A stretch of DNA of 64,000 nt from Flavobacterium sp. A45 (lineage in GTDB: Bacteria > Bacteroidota > Bacteroidia > Flavobacteriales > Flavobacteriaceae). Below, piece after piece: positions 43,682 to 52,086 of this stretch (positions within the stretch are counted from its first letter, which is position 1; the number at the start of each line of letters is the position of its first letter). Position numbers and translations under genes: made by a program. The notes beneath the pieces were generated by a model. It made no database searches, had not been told where the DNA came from, and worked only from the letters and a program-made list of their open reading frames with translations. Where the stretch lies: positions 1 through 64,000 of the forward strand of contig NZ_MUNX01000099.1 in NCBI RefSeq assembly GCF_002001005.1. The letters run 5' to 3'.

Positions 43682-44086
43682 ATGAAAGATCATCAGATTC
43701 AAGTTCGTGTTCGTTATTCAGAAACTGACCAAATGGGGGTTGTTTATCACGGAAATTACATACCCTATTTTGAGATAGGAAGGGTCGAATGGCTTAGAAA
43801 TAAAGGGATTTCATATAAAGTGATGGAAGAAAGTGGTATCGGTCTACCTATAGTGAATATGAATATCAATTATAAAAAATCAGCAAGATATGATGAGTTG
43901 TTGACGGTGCATACGGTTTTCAAAAGTCAGACGTCCGTGAAGATAGAATTTGATTGCGCGATATACAATGAAGCTAAAGAGTTATTAACAACCGCCCAAT
44001 TTATGTTGGTTTTTGTGTCTCTAAAAACTGGCAAACCAACGGCACCGCCAGATTACATTTTGGAACTACTAAAAACTTTTGAATAA
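43682..44086 (+). CDS. Acyl-CoA thioesterase, YbgC/4HBT hotdog family
   Basis: A 134-residue hotdog-fold thioesterase. The family signature is near the start: RVRYSETDQMGVVYHGNYIPYFE (in parts) with the catalytic Asp and the GNY motif; the helix VEWLRNKGISY follows. The substrate is probably a short-chain or aromatic acyl-CoA; the YbgC subtype of E. coli works with the Tol-Pal system, but no tol genes are seen here. It is divergent from dnaA, 183 bp away, and convergent with the YigZ gene. Length is normal. Confidence 0.92.
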   Translation: MKDHQIQVRVRYSETDQMGVVYHGNYIPYFEIGRVEWLRNKGISYKVMEESGIGLPIVNMNINYKKSARYDELLTVHTVFKSQTSVKIEFDCAIYNEAKELLTTAQFMLVFVSLKTGKPTAPPDYILELLKTFE

Positions 44087-44116
44087 TAATCAAAATGAGT
44101 TCTTTTTGATGAGAAT

Positions 44117-44746
44117 TTATAGTTTTTTTATGTCAATTTCAAACAAAGAGTTAAAAGTGTCGAATACCATTTCGGCATTTTTTTTTCTGGTTTTTATTAC
44201 AATTTTTCCAATTGGTAAATTTGTTTCTTCATTTATCTCCATTTCTTGAGAAGCAATATCTAATTTTTTTTCTTTGATCACACGCATCACTTTATTCATG
44301 TTTTTATAGTCAAATGAAATTTGAAAAGGAACGTCAATTGTTTTTTCGATAATTTCACAAGATTCCAATGTGATTTGTGCCGAAGTTTTGTATGCCGAAA
44401 TTAATCCGCCCACTCCTAATTTAATTCCGCCATAAATTCGAACTACAACAACAAGTACATTCGTAAGTCCGAAAGATTGTATTTGGCCATAAATAGGAGT
44501 ACCTGCCGTATTGCTTGGTTCTCCATCATCGTTGGCTCTGTATTGAATGTTTTCGGTTCCTATTTGATAGGCGTAGCAATAGTGGACAGCGTGTGGATGT
44601 TGCTTTTTTAATATCTCTATAATGGGTTTCACTTCGTCCTCTGACTCTATCGGAAAAGCATAACCGAAGAATTTGCTGCTTTTTTCCTTGAATAGTGATT
44701 CTTCACAGGGAAATGCAATGGTATTGTAGGTGTCTTTAATTTCCAA
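44117..44746 (-). CDS. YigZ/IMPACT family protein
   Basis: A 209-residue protein with the IMPACT/UPF0029 N-terminal domain (KEKSSKFFGYAFPIESEDEV, HPHAVHYCYAYQIG, YRANDDGEPSNTAGTPIYGQI, VVVVRIYGGIKLGVGGLISAYK in parts) and the shorter C-terminal DUF1949 domain. Its cellular role is unresolved; eukaryotic IMPACT regulates the Gcn2 kinase and bacterial YigZ has been linked to translation or peptidase-like functions without agreement. The start is a TTG at 44746; the family sequence begins MEIKDTYNTI here and there is no in-frame ATG upstream. It lies 11 bp after the HAD gene's stop on the same strand. Confidence 0.9.
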   Translation of the reverse strand: MEIKDTYNTIAFPCEESLFKEKSSKFFGYAFPIESEDEVKPIIEILKKQHPHAVHYCYAYQIGTENIQYRANDDGEPSNTAGTPIYGQIQSFGLTNVLVVVVRIYGGIKLGVGGLISAYKTSAQITLESCEIIEKTIDVPFQISFDYKNMNKVMRVIKEKKLDIASQEMEINEETNLPIGKIVIKTRKKNAEMVFDTFNSLFEIDIKKL

Positions 44747-44757
44747 AAGGGATTCTT

Positions 44758-45360
44758 CTAAATTATTTTTTTATCAAATAGATCAACTACATCCTCTTCG
44801 CCCACCTGTAAATTCCAAACGGGAAGTCCAAGTGCCAATGCGGCATCGGTATTTTCTTTTTTGTCATCAATGAATAACGTATGTTTGGCTTGAAGTCCGT
44901 TTTGATCCAGGACAAAGTTGTAAACTTCCGGATTGGGTTTTCTCATACCAATTTCAAATGAAAAATATATTTTTTCAAAACATTGATAAAAATCGCTATA
45001 AAATGAGGTTCCTGTTTTTTGTTCAAAAGTGTCGATGTGAATCGCATCGGTATTGCTTAACAAAAATAAACGGTACTTGCTGGAAAGCATTTGAAGAAAT
45101 TCCAATCGATACAACGGAAAGTCTGCTAAGATAGAATTCCAAGCTTCCCGAATGTCTTCAATTGAAGCATTGTCGGTGTGTTTTTGAATTCCATTCAAGA
45201 AATCATCTCCCGAAATAGCTCCTATTTCATATTGTATGTTCAATTGGTCTAAATCTTCATTCCAATGGGAAATGCCAAGATCTTTCAAACCATCCATAGT
45301 CGCTTGTTTATCTAAATTGATAAACACATCTCCAAAATCAAAAATAATAGCATTAATCAT
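44758..45360 (-). CDS. HAD-family (subfamily IA) phosphatase
   Basis: A 200-residue haloacid-dehalogenase-type hydrolase. Motif I is IIFDFGDVFINLD with the nucleophile Asp (DFGDV as in the IA3 group), motif II is FLLSNTDAIH, motif III a Lys in GMRKPNPEVYNFVL, and motif IV FIDDKKENTDAALALG. It lacks a separate membrane segment. The substrate is unknown; sugar or nucleotide phosphates are typical. It overlaps ribD by 8 bp and yigZ follows within 11 bp, so ribD-HAD-yigZ look like one transcript. A HAD phosphatase dephosphorylating the ribD product is the missing step of riboflavin synthesis in many bacteria, so involvement there is conceivable but inferred. Confidence 0.9.
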   Translation of the reverse strand: MINAIIFDFGDVFINLDKQATMDGLKDLGISHWNEDLDQLNIQYEIGAISGDDFLNGIQKHTDNASIEDIREAWNSILADFPLYRLEFLQMLSSKYRLFLLSNTDAIHIDTFEQKTGTSFYSDFYQCFEKIYFSFEIGMRKPNPEVYNFVLDQNGLQAKHTLFIDDKKENTDAALALGLPVWNLQVGEEDVVDLFDKKII

Positions 45361-46396
45361 GGTTTCTGATTATTAAAAATTCATCGGTGTCAATTATGTG
45401 CTTTTCGGAATTTGTTTTTGGTATAAAAGGGGCTTTGATTCCTTTTTCCAAATTTGTTTTTCCTGTAAAAACTCGAGCTTCGTCCCAAAGATTTGCATCG
45501 ATAAAGGTTTGTAAGGTTTGGAGCCCACCTTCAATTATAACCGATTGAATGTTGTGTTTGTAAAGCGAATCAACAATTTGCTGGGCTATATTTTGTTTAA
45601 AATCAATTACTTCAAAGATAGTGTTTTCTTCGGAAATAGTGTTTTTAGAATTGCTAAAGACAATCGTATTAGTTTGATTATCAAAAACAGCATTATCTTT
45701 TGGGATGCGATTGTTTTGATCCAATACTATTCGGACTGGATTATTTCCGTACCAATCTCTCGCATTTAGTTTGGGGTTGTCGTCAATAACGGTTTGAGTT
45801 CCCACTAGAATAGCCTGTTCCTCGGTTCTCCATTTGTGAACCAATTGTCTGGAATAGGTATTGGTAATCCAAACTGGTTTTTTTTCCAATTTTTCAAGAG
45901 GGGCAATAAATCCATCTTGACTTTGAGCCCATTTCAATATAATGTAAGGTCTTTTCTTTTGATGAAAAGTAAAAAAACGCTTGTTGAGTTCGTTGCATTC
46001 GTCTTCAAGTATCCCAATAGTGACATGAACACCCGCTTCGATTAATTTTTTGATTCCGTTTCCGGCGACCATGATATTTGGATCTACAGTGCCAATAACG
46101 ACATTGGGAATCTTATTTTTAATAATCAAATCGCAGCACGGAGGTGTTTTTCCAAAATGACTGCAAGGTTCCAAACTCACGTAGATAGTTGCTTTTTTTA
46201 GCAACGATTTATCGTGTACCGAATTTACTGCATTGACCTCGGCATGGGGTTCGCCTGCTTTTTTGTGCCAACCTTCGCCTATGATTTTGCCTTCATAAAC
46301 AATGACGCTTCCAACCATAGGATTGGGATAGGTTGTTCCTAGTCCGTTTTGGGCTAGGGCTATACAACGGCTCATGTATTTTTCATGTATCTTCAC
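45353..46396 (-). CDS. ribD: Bifunctional riboflavin deaminase/reductase RibD
   Basis: A 347-residue enzyme carrying out the second and third steps of riboflavin synthesis. N-terminal zinc deaminase: HAEVNAV with the catalytic Glu and SLEPCSHFGKTPPCCDLI with the zinc Cys ligands. C-terminal NADPH reductase (from about 150): RPYIILKWAQSQDGFIA, AILVGTQTVIDDNP and VIIEGGLQTLQTFI. The start is GTG at 46396; the first residues (KIHEKYMSRCIALAQNG) align with the family N-terminus (EYYMARAL in E. coli), supporting this over the internal ATG at 46375. The stop overlaps the downstream HAD gene by 8 bp. Confidence 0.95.
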   Translation of the reverse strand: MKIHEKYMSRCIALAQNGLGTTYPNPMVGSVIVYEGKIIGEGWHKKAGEPHAEVNAVNSVHDKSLLKKATIYVSLEPCSHFGKTPPCCDLIIKNKIPNVVIGTVDPNIMVAGNGIKKLIEAGVHVTIGILEDECNELNKRFFTFHQKKRPYIILKWAQSQDGFIAPLEKLEKKPVWITNTYSRQLVHKWRTEEQAILVGTQTVIDDNPKLNARDWYGNNPVRIVLDQNNRIPKDNAVFDNQTNTIVFSNSKNTISEENTIFEVIDFKQNIAQQIVDSLYKHNIQSVIIEGGLQTLQTFIDANLWDEARVFTGKTNLEKGIKAPFIPKTNSEKHIIDTDEFLIIRNHD

Positions 46397-46508
46397 TTTG
46401 CAAAAATACTAATTTTGGAATTAGGAATTTGCTTTGACATATATGATGTGGTGTATTCGTTTGAAAAATATAGATATTAATCATATTTGGTTTTTTTAGA
46501 ATCTGTGT

Positions 46509-46558
46509 AAATCTGCCAAATCTGCGGGCTAATTTTTTCACGCAGATTTGGCAGATTT
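46509..46558. repeat. Perfect 18-bp inverted repeat of 9-bp units
   Basis: The arms at 46509-46526 and 46541-46558 are exact complements; each is a tandem of two 9-bp units (AAATCTGCC, AAATCTGCG). The loop is 14 nt. It lies in the 294-bp spacer between divergent ribD and the GNAT gene. Confidence 0.85.
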
Positions 46559-46628
46559 GTAAGAGGGAATTTTGAATTATATAACTGTCAGTCTTGAATG
46601 AATATTTTTTAGAAGTGAATGTATTGCT

Positions 46629-46662
46629 TTTGATGTTTTCCCATTTACAATGGTTATTTTTG
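46629..46662 (+). promoter_or_regulatory. Promoter of the GNAT-prmC pair
   Basis: TTTG at 46629-46632 and TATTTTTG at 46655-46662, spacer 22 bp, match the Bacteroidota promoter. The -7 box is 28 bp before the ATG. Confidence 0.65.
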
Positions 46663-46690
46663 TGTGCGGAATTAATAATTAGAACATTTT

Positions 46691-47182
46691 ATGGACAATT
46701 GGATTATTAGAAAAATACAAAAAGAAGACAATCAGGCGGTTGCTCAATTGATAAGAGATGTTTTTGACGAATTGAATATCCCGAAAGTAGGAACGGCTTA
46801 TGAAGATCCATATCTTGATTTGATGTTTGAAGAATACAATAAGCCAAGATCGGTTTATTATGTAGTAGAAAATGATGGACGAATCGTTGGTTGTGCAGGA
46901 GTGGCGCCACTGGCAAACGAAGCGGCCATTTATTGTGAATTGCAAAAAATGTATTTTCTGCCAGAAACTCGCGGAAAAGGAATTGGAAGCCAAATGATGG
47001 AGCAATGTTTACAAAGCGCTCGTGAATTTGGTTTCGAAAAATGTTATCTGGAAACAATGCCTTTTATGTTGGATGCCCAAAAGTTGTATAAAAAAGTAGG
47101 TTTCGAAAATATTTGTTCTCCTATGGGAAGTACTGGTCATACGAGTTGTCCGGTTTGGATGCTTAAAGATTTGACAGTCTAA
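46691..47182 (+). CDS. GNAT-family N-acetyltransferase
   Basis: A 163-residue acetyltransferase of the GCN5-related superfamily. The acetyl-CoA site motif A is MYFLPETRGKGIGSQMMEQCL (split: the core is RGKGIGSQMM near 97-106). N-terminal strand WIIRKIQKEDNQAVAQLIRDVFDE is standard. Near the end is CYLETMPFMLDAQKLYKKVGF, the usual motif B. The substrate is unknown; small-molecule amines or peptide N-termini are typical. It has a good promoter and is followed 28 bp later by prmC, so they are probably one transcript. The spacer in front contains a perfect palindrome. Confidence 0.92.
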   Translation: MDNWIIRKIQKEDNQAVAQLIRDVFDELNIPKVGTAYEDPYLDLMFEEYNKPRSVYYVVENDGRIVGCAGVAPLANEAAIYCELQKMYFLPETRGKGIGSQMMEQCLQSAREFGFEKCYLETMPFMLDAQKLYKKVGFENICSPMGSTGHTSCPVWMLKDLTV

Positions 47183-47210
47183 CCACGAAAAGGAACCGAA
47201 AAAAATAAAG

Positions 47211-48065
47211 ATGAAAATAAAAGAATACAGAAATCAATTTATTCAAGCGCTTACTTCGATGTATGGAGAAGGCGAAGCAGAAAGTTTTTTCTATTTGATA
47301 TTGGAAGAAAAGCAAAAATTGAAAAGAATCGATTTGGCTTTACGTCCCGATATAGAAATTTCGGGGGAGGAAATTATGATTTGGAATTCAATTTTGGAAC
47401 AATTAAAGTTGGAAATTCCGATTCAGTATTTGTTAGGGAAAACAAGTTTTTATGGATTGGATTTTGAAGTCAATGCCAATGTTTTGATTCCGAGGCCGGA
47501 GACGGAGGAATTAGTGGATTGGATTTTAGAAAGTCAAAAGTCAAAAGTCGAAAGTCAAAAGGTGAAAATCCTCGACATTGGTACAGGAAGCGGATGTATC
47601 GCAGTTTCGCTAGCTAAAAATCTCCCGAATGCAGAAGTTTTTGCAATTGATGTTTCTGAGAAAGCTTTGGAAACTGCCAAGAAAAATGCCAAGCTGAATG
47701 AAGTGGAAGTTACTTTTATTGAGCAAAATATTCTTGAAACGCTAGATTTAGGACAAGAGTTTGATATTATTGTTTCGAATCCGCCGTATGTACGGAATTT
47801 GGAAAAAGAAGAAATCAAGAAAAATGTTTTGGACAATGAACCTCATTTGGCTCTTTTTGTGGAAGATAACGATGCCTTGATTTTTTATAGAAAAATAGCC
47901 GAATTGGCTCAAAGAAACCTTTCGGATTCAGGACAACTTTATTTTGAAATCAATCAATATTTAGGAAAAGAAATGATTGATTTACTTGAAGAAATGAGTT
48001 TCAAAAACATAGAACTTCGTAAGGATATTTACGAGAATGATAGGATGATGAGAGGAGCAGTGTAG
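47211..48065 (+). CDS. prmC: Release factor glutamine methyltransferase PrmC
   Basis: A 284-residue SAM methyltransferase that methylates the GGQ glutamine of release factors RF1 and RF2. The C-terminal domain has DIGTGSGCIAVSLA and the catalytic NPPY (SNPPYVRN). The N-terminal helical domain binds the release factor. Between them (about residues 107-116, QKSKVESQKVK) is a short Ser/Gln/Lys insertion coded by a tandem 7-bp repeat (AAAAGTC, AAAAGTC, GAAAGTC, AAAAGGT) that also looks like a spacer repeat of this genome; the frame is kept because three units make 21 bp. Length is normal otherwise. Confidence 0.95.
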   Translation: MKIKEYRNQFIQALTSMYGEGEAESFFYLILEEKQKLKRIDLALRPDIEISGEEIMIWNSILEQLKLEIPIQYLLGKTSFYGLDFEVNANVLIPRPETEELVDWILESQKSKVESQKVKILDIGTGSGCIAVSLAKNLPNAEVFAIDVSEKALETAKKNAKLNEVEVTFIEQNILETLDLGQEFDIIVSNPPYVRNLEKEEIKKNVLDNEPHLALFVEDNDALIFYRKIAELAQRNLSDSGQLYFEINQYLGKEMIDLLEEMSFKNIELRKDIYENDRMMRGAV

Positions 48066-48231
48066 CTTTTTATTATGTTGTTGGAATGACTTGACTTATG
48101 TAGTGTACACGAGTCAAATGTATCGGTTTCGAGAAACGCGCTAAAACTTCTTCAAGCTGATTGGCGGTCTTTTCAATAAATAAATTATTCCGTTGTAATA
48201 GAAGCTTTATTTGCAACTTCCATTTTGTAAA

Positions 48232-48618
48232 TTATAGATTCAATTGAATATTCGTATACTTGAGATTTTCTTTATCAACTGACCAACTGTTATTTATTTT
48301 TTTAAATTCTAATTCTGCCTCTAATTGGATCATTTCTAAAACACTCTTAAATGAATATTTATAAATTGCTTCTTGTAATTTTTTATAATACAATAGCAAT
48401 ATGGCATATTTTGTTTCGTCTTTGGTTCTAGGAATTCTTTCTGTAGCAATTATAAGAATGGTAAAAGTCAGAAGTCTATCTATACAGTTAGTTTTTTTGT
48501 CATATTTTGCTAAAATTTCATCAAAATTATAATCACCTGTAAATAAATCGGATGATATTTTTTTTAATGTTGAGGCGATATATTTATCTCGGAAGTAATC
48601 TTGTATTTTTTCGAACAT
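48232..48618 (-). CDS. Hypothetical protein
   Basis: A 128-residue mostly helical protein without signal peptide or membrane helix. It is rich in Lys, Ile and Leu, with paired segments such as LLTFTILIIATERIPRTKDE and YAILLLYYKKLQEAIYKY. I recognise no family and no motif. The ATG at 48618 gives the only open frame, preceded by a spacer that includes structured element C. The frame is long for AT-rich noise and codon use looks normal, so I take it as a gene. It may belong to a lineage-specific family or be newly acquired. Confidence 0.55.
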   Translation of the reverse strand: MFEKIQDYFRDKYIASTLKKISSDLFTGDYNFDEILAKYDKKTNCIDRLLTFTILIIATERIPRTKDETKYAILLLYYKKLQEAIYKYSFKSVLEMIQLEAELEFKKINNSWSVDKENLKYTNIQLNL

Positions 48619-48941
48619 ATTTTCTCTTATTTATTTTTTATTGATTTAGTGTTTTTTTGATAAGTACCAGACTTTACAAAAAACATGCCATATCGATTTA
48701 AGATAAATAAAATCAGTTGTTTATGGTTCTTATTCTAACCCGAAAAATGTTTCAATTTGTTCTTAAAACTAAATTTCTCATTAACCGTAATCCGCGTGAG
48801 GGGTAGGAGCAAGTTACCGAAGTAACGCGGATGACCCGACCGCATTAAAAAAAGGGGCGACTAGCACGTATGCTGAGTTGCCCCTTTTTTTAATGTGATC
48901 ACGCCCAAATTATTTTGAAATATATTTATTAAAACAGAAAT
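48619..48941. other. Spacer with structured element C
   Basis: No protein gene is supported. It holds element C (48793-48905) between the hypothetical protein gene and the permease gene, both on the minus strand. Confidence 0.7.
48793..48905 (+). ncRNA. Structured repeat element C (three-way junction type)
   Basis: Same plan as element B. Outer helix GCGTG (48794-48798) with CACGC (48900-48904). Arm 1: GGG with CCC, loop GTAGGA opposite GGATGA, GC/GC, and the hairpin GTTAC-CGAA-GTAAC. Arm 2 is a perfect 16-bp stem: CATT/AATG, seven A-T pairs, GGGGC/GCCCC, around a 21-nt loop. The GCCCC plus T-run is terminator-like. Stem bases differ from copy B at many paired sites while pairing is preserved. 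Confidence 0.65.
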
Positions 48942-50186
48942 CTATTCATAACGAAGTGCCTCAATAGGATCCAGATTTGCTGATTTTATAGCAGGATACA
49001 ATCCAGAAACGAGCGCCACGATAAAACTTACGATAAATGCCGCTATCATTGCTCCCCACGGAATTACAAAAACAAAGTCCATCGCTGTAGAAAGCCCAAA
49101 CCCGATTAATATTCCAAAAATAATTCCGACCAAACCACCTATTTGCCCAATCAGCAATGTTTCTATAAAAAACTGAAAGGCAATGGTAGTTTTTTTGGCT
49201 CCTAAAGCTTTTCGAACCCCAATTTCACGGGTACGCTCGGTAACCGAAACAATCATGATATTCATTAAGGCAATAGAGGATCCCAATATGGTAATAATCC
49301 CAATGAGCCACGATGCAAGTCCAAGATATTTGGTGATGCTCAGGATTCGGTTAATCAAATCATCGCTTCGAACGATTGCAAAATTATTGTCTTTTATAGG
49401 ACTCAATTTTCGAACTCTGCGCATCGTGCTGTTCGCATTGTCAATAGCTTGATCCAATAATTCTTTTTTGCCAACCATAACACTCAAAGTATAGTTGATA
49501 TTCGGAGCCGTAAATAAGGAACGTGCCACTTGTATAGGGATTAATACTCTTAAATCCTGGCTGTTCCCAAAGGTCGAGCCTTTCTCTTTTAATACGCCAA
49601 TGACTTTAAATTTAGCACCTCTTATCGAAAGTATTTTGCCAATAGGGTTTATGTCTTTTAGAATTCCTTTTTTAAAATCGGAACCTACCACACAGGTATA
49701 GGTATTGTTGGAAATGTCAAAATTGGTGAAATTTCGTCCTAAATCGGTTTCGAGTCCTGAATTAGTCAAAAAATGCTCGTCAACGCCAAGGACCCTTATT
49801 TCGGGATCCGTTTTCAAGGCTTCGTATTTTACTTCGGCAGTCGCTGTCGCAGTAAAAGACAAAGAAGTTTCGGTCAATGGGTAATTGTATTTATTCTTGA
49901 AAGCCACCGCTTCAGGATAGGAAATGATAGGATTTATGATTTCTCGTTCCCCACCACCTCGTCTTCTGGAATTGCTTTCGTATTGGTTAATGTTGAAAGT
50001 GTTAGCTCCCATCGAGGCAAAATCGGAGGATAAAGTGTTCTCCAGCGCCGCAACAACTGTTAATATTCCAACCAAGGCAGTTATACCAATGGCAATAATC
50101 ATTACCGTCAAAATGGTTCGTAGCAATTGAGTTCGAATGGAACCAAAAGCGATTCGGATATTTTCTTTGAATAATTTTAGCATCAT
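48942..50186 (-). CDS. MacB-type ABC transporter permease
   Basis: A 414-residue inner-membrane permease of the MacB/FtsX superfamily: one N-terminal helix (LRTILTVMIIAIGITALVGILT), a large periplasmic MacB_PCD domain (about 45-265), and three C-terminal helices with the hinge segment IMIVSVTERTREIGVRKALGA. The end NLDPIEALRYE is typical of the family. No ATPase gene lies next to it, so its partner must be coded elsewhere. Substrates of such mechanotransmission complexes include lipoproteins, toxins and peptides. Either of two adjacent ATGs (50186 or 50183) can start it. Element E lies upstream. Confidence 0.9.
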   Translation of the reverse strand: MMLKLFKENIRIAFGSIRTQLLRTILTVMIIAIGITALVGILTVVAALENTLSSDFASMGANTFNINQYESNSRRRGGGEREIINPIISYPEAVAFKNKYNYPLTETSLSFTATATAEVKYEALKTDPEIRVLGVDEHFLTNSGLETDLGRNFTNFDISNNTYTCVVGSDFKKGILKDINPIGKILSIRGAKFKVIGVLKEKGSTFGNSQDLRVLIPIQVARSLFTAPNINYTLSVMVGKKELLDQAIDNANSTMRRVRKLSPIKDNNFAIVRSDDLINRILSITKYLGLASWLIGIITILGSSIALMNIMIVSVTERTREIGVRKALGAKKTTIAFQFFIETLLIGQIGGLVGIIFGILIGFGLSTAMDFVFVIPWGAMIAAFIVSFIVALVSGLYPAIKSANLDPIEALRYE

Positions 50187-50255
50187 ACACGTTTGACACG
50201 AAAATACAATTTTTGTTACAAATACCGTTTGAAAAATTATCCTAAATAGTTGTAA

Positions 50256-50335
50256 GGAGCTATTTCCAGCTGTACACTATATCTGTTGTCCCGAACCCCG
50301 GGACAACAGGATGCCGTTTCCATCTGGGCTAGGGC
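50256..50335 (-). ncRNA. Structured repeat element E (single-arm type, minus strand)
   Basis: Read on the minus strand: AGCCCAGATGGAAACGG, then CATCC, a perfect 10-bp hairpin TGTTGTCCCG/CGGGACAACA, then GATATAGTG and ACAGCTGGA. CCAG pairs with CTGG where copy A has CCCG/CGGG, a compensatory change. The 3' loop side deviates from other copies (GTACAG for GGATAG). It lies upstream of the permease gene in that gene's orientation. Confidence 0.5.
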
Positions 50336-50360
50336 ATTCCGTTATTGAAACCAAATTATC

Positions 50361-50495
50361 CAATGGCACACGGATGACACAGATATAACGGATTTGCACA
50401 GATTGAAATCTGTTAATTTATATTCTAACTTTTTAGTTTTTACCCAAAGAATCAGTGTCGATCTGTTTAATCCGTGTCATCTGTGGCCCATTATG
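50361..50495. repeat. Imperfect inverted repeat of 9-bp units
   Basis: The left side carries CACGGATGA, CACAGATAT, AACGGATTT and GCACAGATT in tandem (about 50368-50405); the right side, read on the other strand, carries CACAGATGA, CACGGATTA and AACAGATCG (about 50457-50486). The 9-bp period is shared with other hairpins in the window. Confidence 0.6.
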
Positions 50496-50686
50496 ACGTA
50501 TATTTTGTAACGACAAGGCATTTTGTTGTTAAATCAGCTTTAAAATTAAATCACAAATTTTTCAAAAGGAATTATTTTAAAAGTAAGATATTTGCAGAGT
50601 GATATAGAGGATTTCGTTTTCAATTAAAAAAGTTTTACTTGAATCTAATAATCTATAAATCCAAAAATCTGCAATCTAAAAAAAAA

Positions 50687-52057
50687 ATGGCATCAAAACC
50701 GAGTATTCCAAAAGGAACCAGAGATTTTTCACCTGCTGAGGTGGCAAAAAGACAATACATTATCCAAATCATAAAAAGCAATTTCGAGAAATTTGGATTC
50801 CAACCTATAGAAACGCCTTCATTCGAAAATTCTGAAACCTTAATGGGGAAATACGGAGAAGAAGGCGACCGATTAATTTTTAAGATATTAAACTCGGGAG
50901 ATTTTTTGGCAAAAGCCAATGAAACTCACCTGGAAGCCAAAGATAGCACACGATTAACATCAAGTATTTCAGAGAAAGCCTTGCGTTATGACTTGACTGT
51001 TCCGTTTGCGCGTTATGTGGTTCAACACCAAAACGAAATTGAATTCCCGTTCAAAAGATATCAAATCCAACCTGTTTGGCGCGCCGATCGTCCTCAAAAA
51101 GGACGTTTCAGAGAATTTTTTCAATGTGATGCAGATGTGGTGGGATCTAAATCCCTTTGGCAGGAAGTGGAGTTGGTACAATTGTACGATTCTGTTTTTA
51201 CTGCTTTAGGACTTGAAGGTGTTACCATCAAAATCAATAACCGAAAAATACTTTCTGGAATTGCCGAAGTAATCGGTGCATCGGATAAGTTGATTGATTT
51301 TACGGTAGCCTTGGACAAATTGGACAAAATAGGTGAGGACGGCGTAAAGAAAGAAATGATCGAAAAAGGAATTGCCGAAGAAGCGATTACCAAAGTACAG
51401 CCGTTATTCAATTTCACGGGAACAATCTCTGAGAAAATAGAAAAGCTGTCTGTTTTACTTTCTGCATCTACCGAGGGAATGAGAGGAGTTGAAGAACTGC
51501 GTTTCATTTGTGACAATGTGATCAATTTAGGATTGTCAACGGCAAGTTTGGATTTGGATGTAACATTGGCAAGAGGACTGAATTATTATACAGGCGCTAT
51601 TTTTGAAGTGGCTGCTCCAAAAACCGTTGCTATGGGTTCCATCGGTGGTGGTGGACGCTATGATGATTTGACCGGTATTTTTGGATTGAAAAATATGAGT
51701 GGAGTAGGTATATCTTTTGGACTTGACCGAATCTATTTGGTGGTTGAAGAGTTAGGATTGTTCCCGGAAGCGGTAACTTCGACTTCAAGAGCATTGTTTA
51801 TCAATTACGGAGAGAAAGAAGCTTTCTATTCGATGAAAGCGATCAAAGAATTGCGCGCATCAGGAATAAAAGTTGAATTATATCCAGATAATGCCAAAGT
51901 GGCCAAACAATTCCAACACGCCGATAAACGATTCATCCCTTATGCGGTAATCGTGGGCGAAGAGGAAATGAATGACAATCAATATAGTTTAAAAGACTTA
52001 GTTTCTGGAGAACAGAAAAAAGTAAGCTTGGAAGAGTTGAATGAAATTTTAAAATAA
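50687..52057 (+). CDS. hisS: Histidyl-tRNA synthetase
   Basis: A class II synthetase of 456 residues charging tRNA-His. Motif 2 is visible in [29 protein letters not shown] (read in parts), the HisA-specific segment is [19 protein letters not shown], motif 3 is [14 protein letters not shown] with [13 protein letters not shown], and the anticodon-binding domain ends [11 protein letters not shown] set the start at ATG 50687 ([16 protein letters not shown]), the family N-terminus; the open frame extends 16 codons upstream through spacer-like sequence. A strong terminator follows. Confidence 0.97.
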   Translation: MASKPSIPKGTRDFSPAEVAKRQYIIQIIKSNFEKFGFQPIETPSFENSETLMGKYGEEGDRLIFKILNSGDFLAKANETHLEAKDSTRLTSSISEKALRYDLTVPFARYVVQHQNEIEFPFKRYQIQPVWRADRPQKGRFREFFQCDADVVGSKSLWQEVELVQLYDSVFTALGLEGVTIKINNRKILSGIAEVIGASDKLIDFTVALDKLDKIGEDGVKKEMIEKGIAEEAITKVQPLFNFTGTISEKIEKLSVLLSASTEGMRGVEELRFICDNVINLGLSTASLDLDVTLARGLNYYTGAIFEVAAPKTVAMGSIGGGGRYDDLTGIFGLKNMSGVGISFGLDRIYLVVEELGLFPEAVTSTSRALFINYGEKEAFYSMKAIKELRASGIKVELYPDNAKVAKQFQHADKRFIPYAVIVGEEEMNDNQYSLKDLVSGEQKKVSLEELNEILK

Positions 52058-52060
52058 CTG

Positions 52061-52086
52061 AAAAGGCTGCAATTGCAGCCTTTTTT
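52061..52086. terminator. Terminator between hisS and the esterase gene
   Basis: A 20-bp palindrome with AAAAGGCTGC / GCAGCCTTTT and a T-run ends hisS; the esterase stop codon overlaps its end, so it may serve both convergent genes. Confidence 0.88.

Larger units (their letters stand above)
50187..50686. other. 500-bp divergent spacer between the permease gene and hisS
   Basis: No gene is supported. It holds structured element E on the minus strand (50256-50335), an imperfect inverted repeat of 9-bp units (50361-50495) and a short AT-rich region with hisS upstream sequences. Confidence 0.7.

Noticed and set aside
48232-48618. Noise reading frame
   Set aside because: Kept as a hypothetical gene: it is long for AT-rich DNA, starts with ATG and has ordinary codon use, though no family is recognised.
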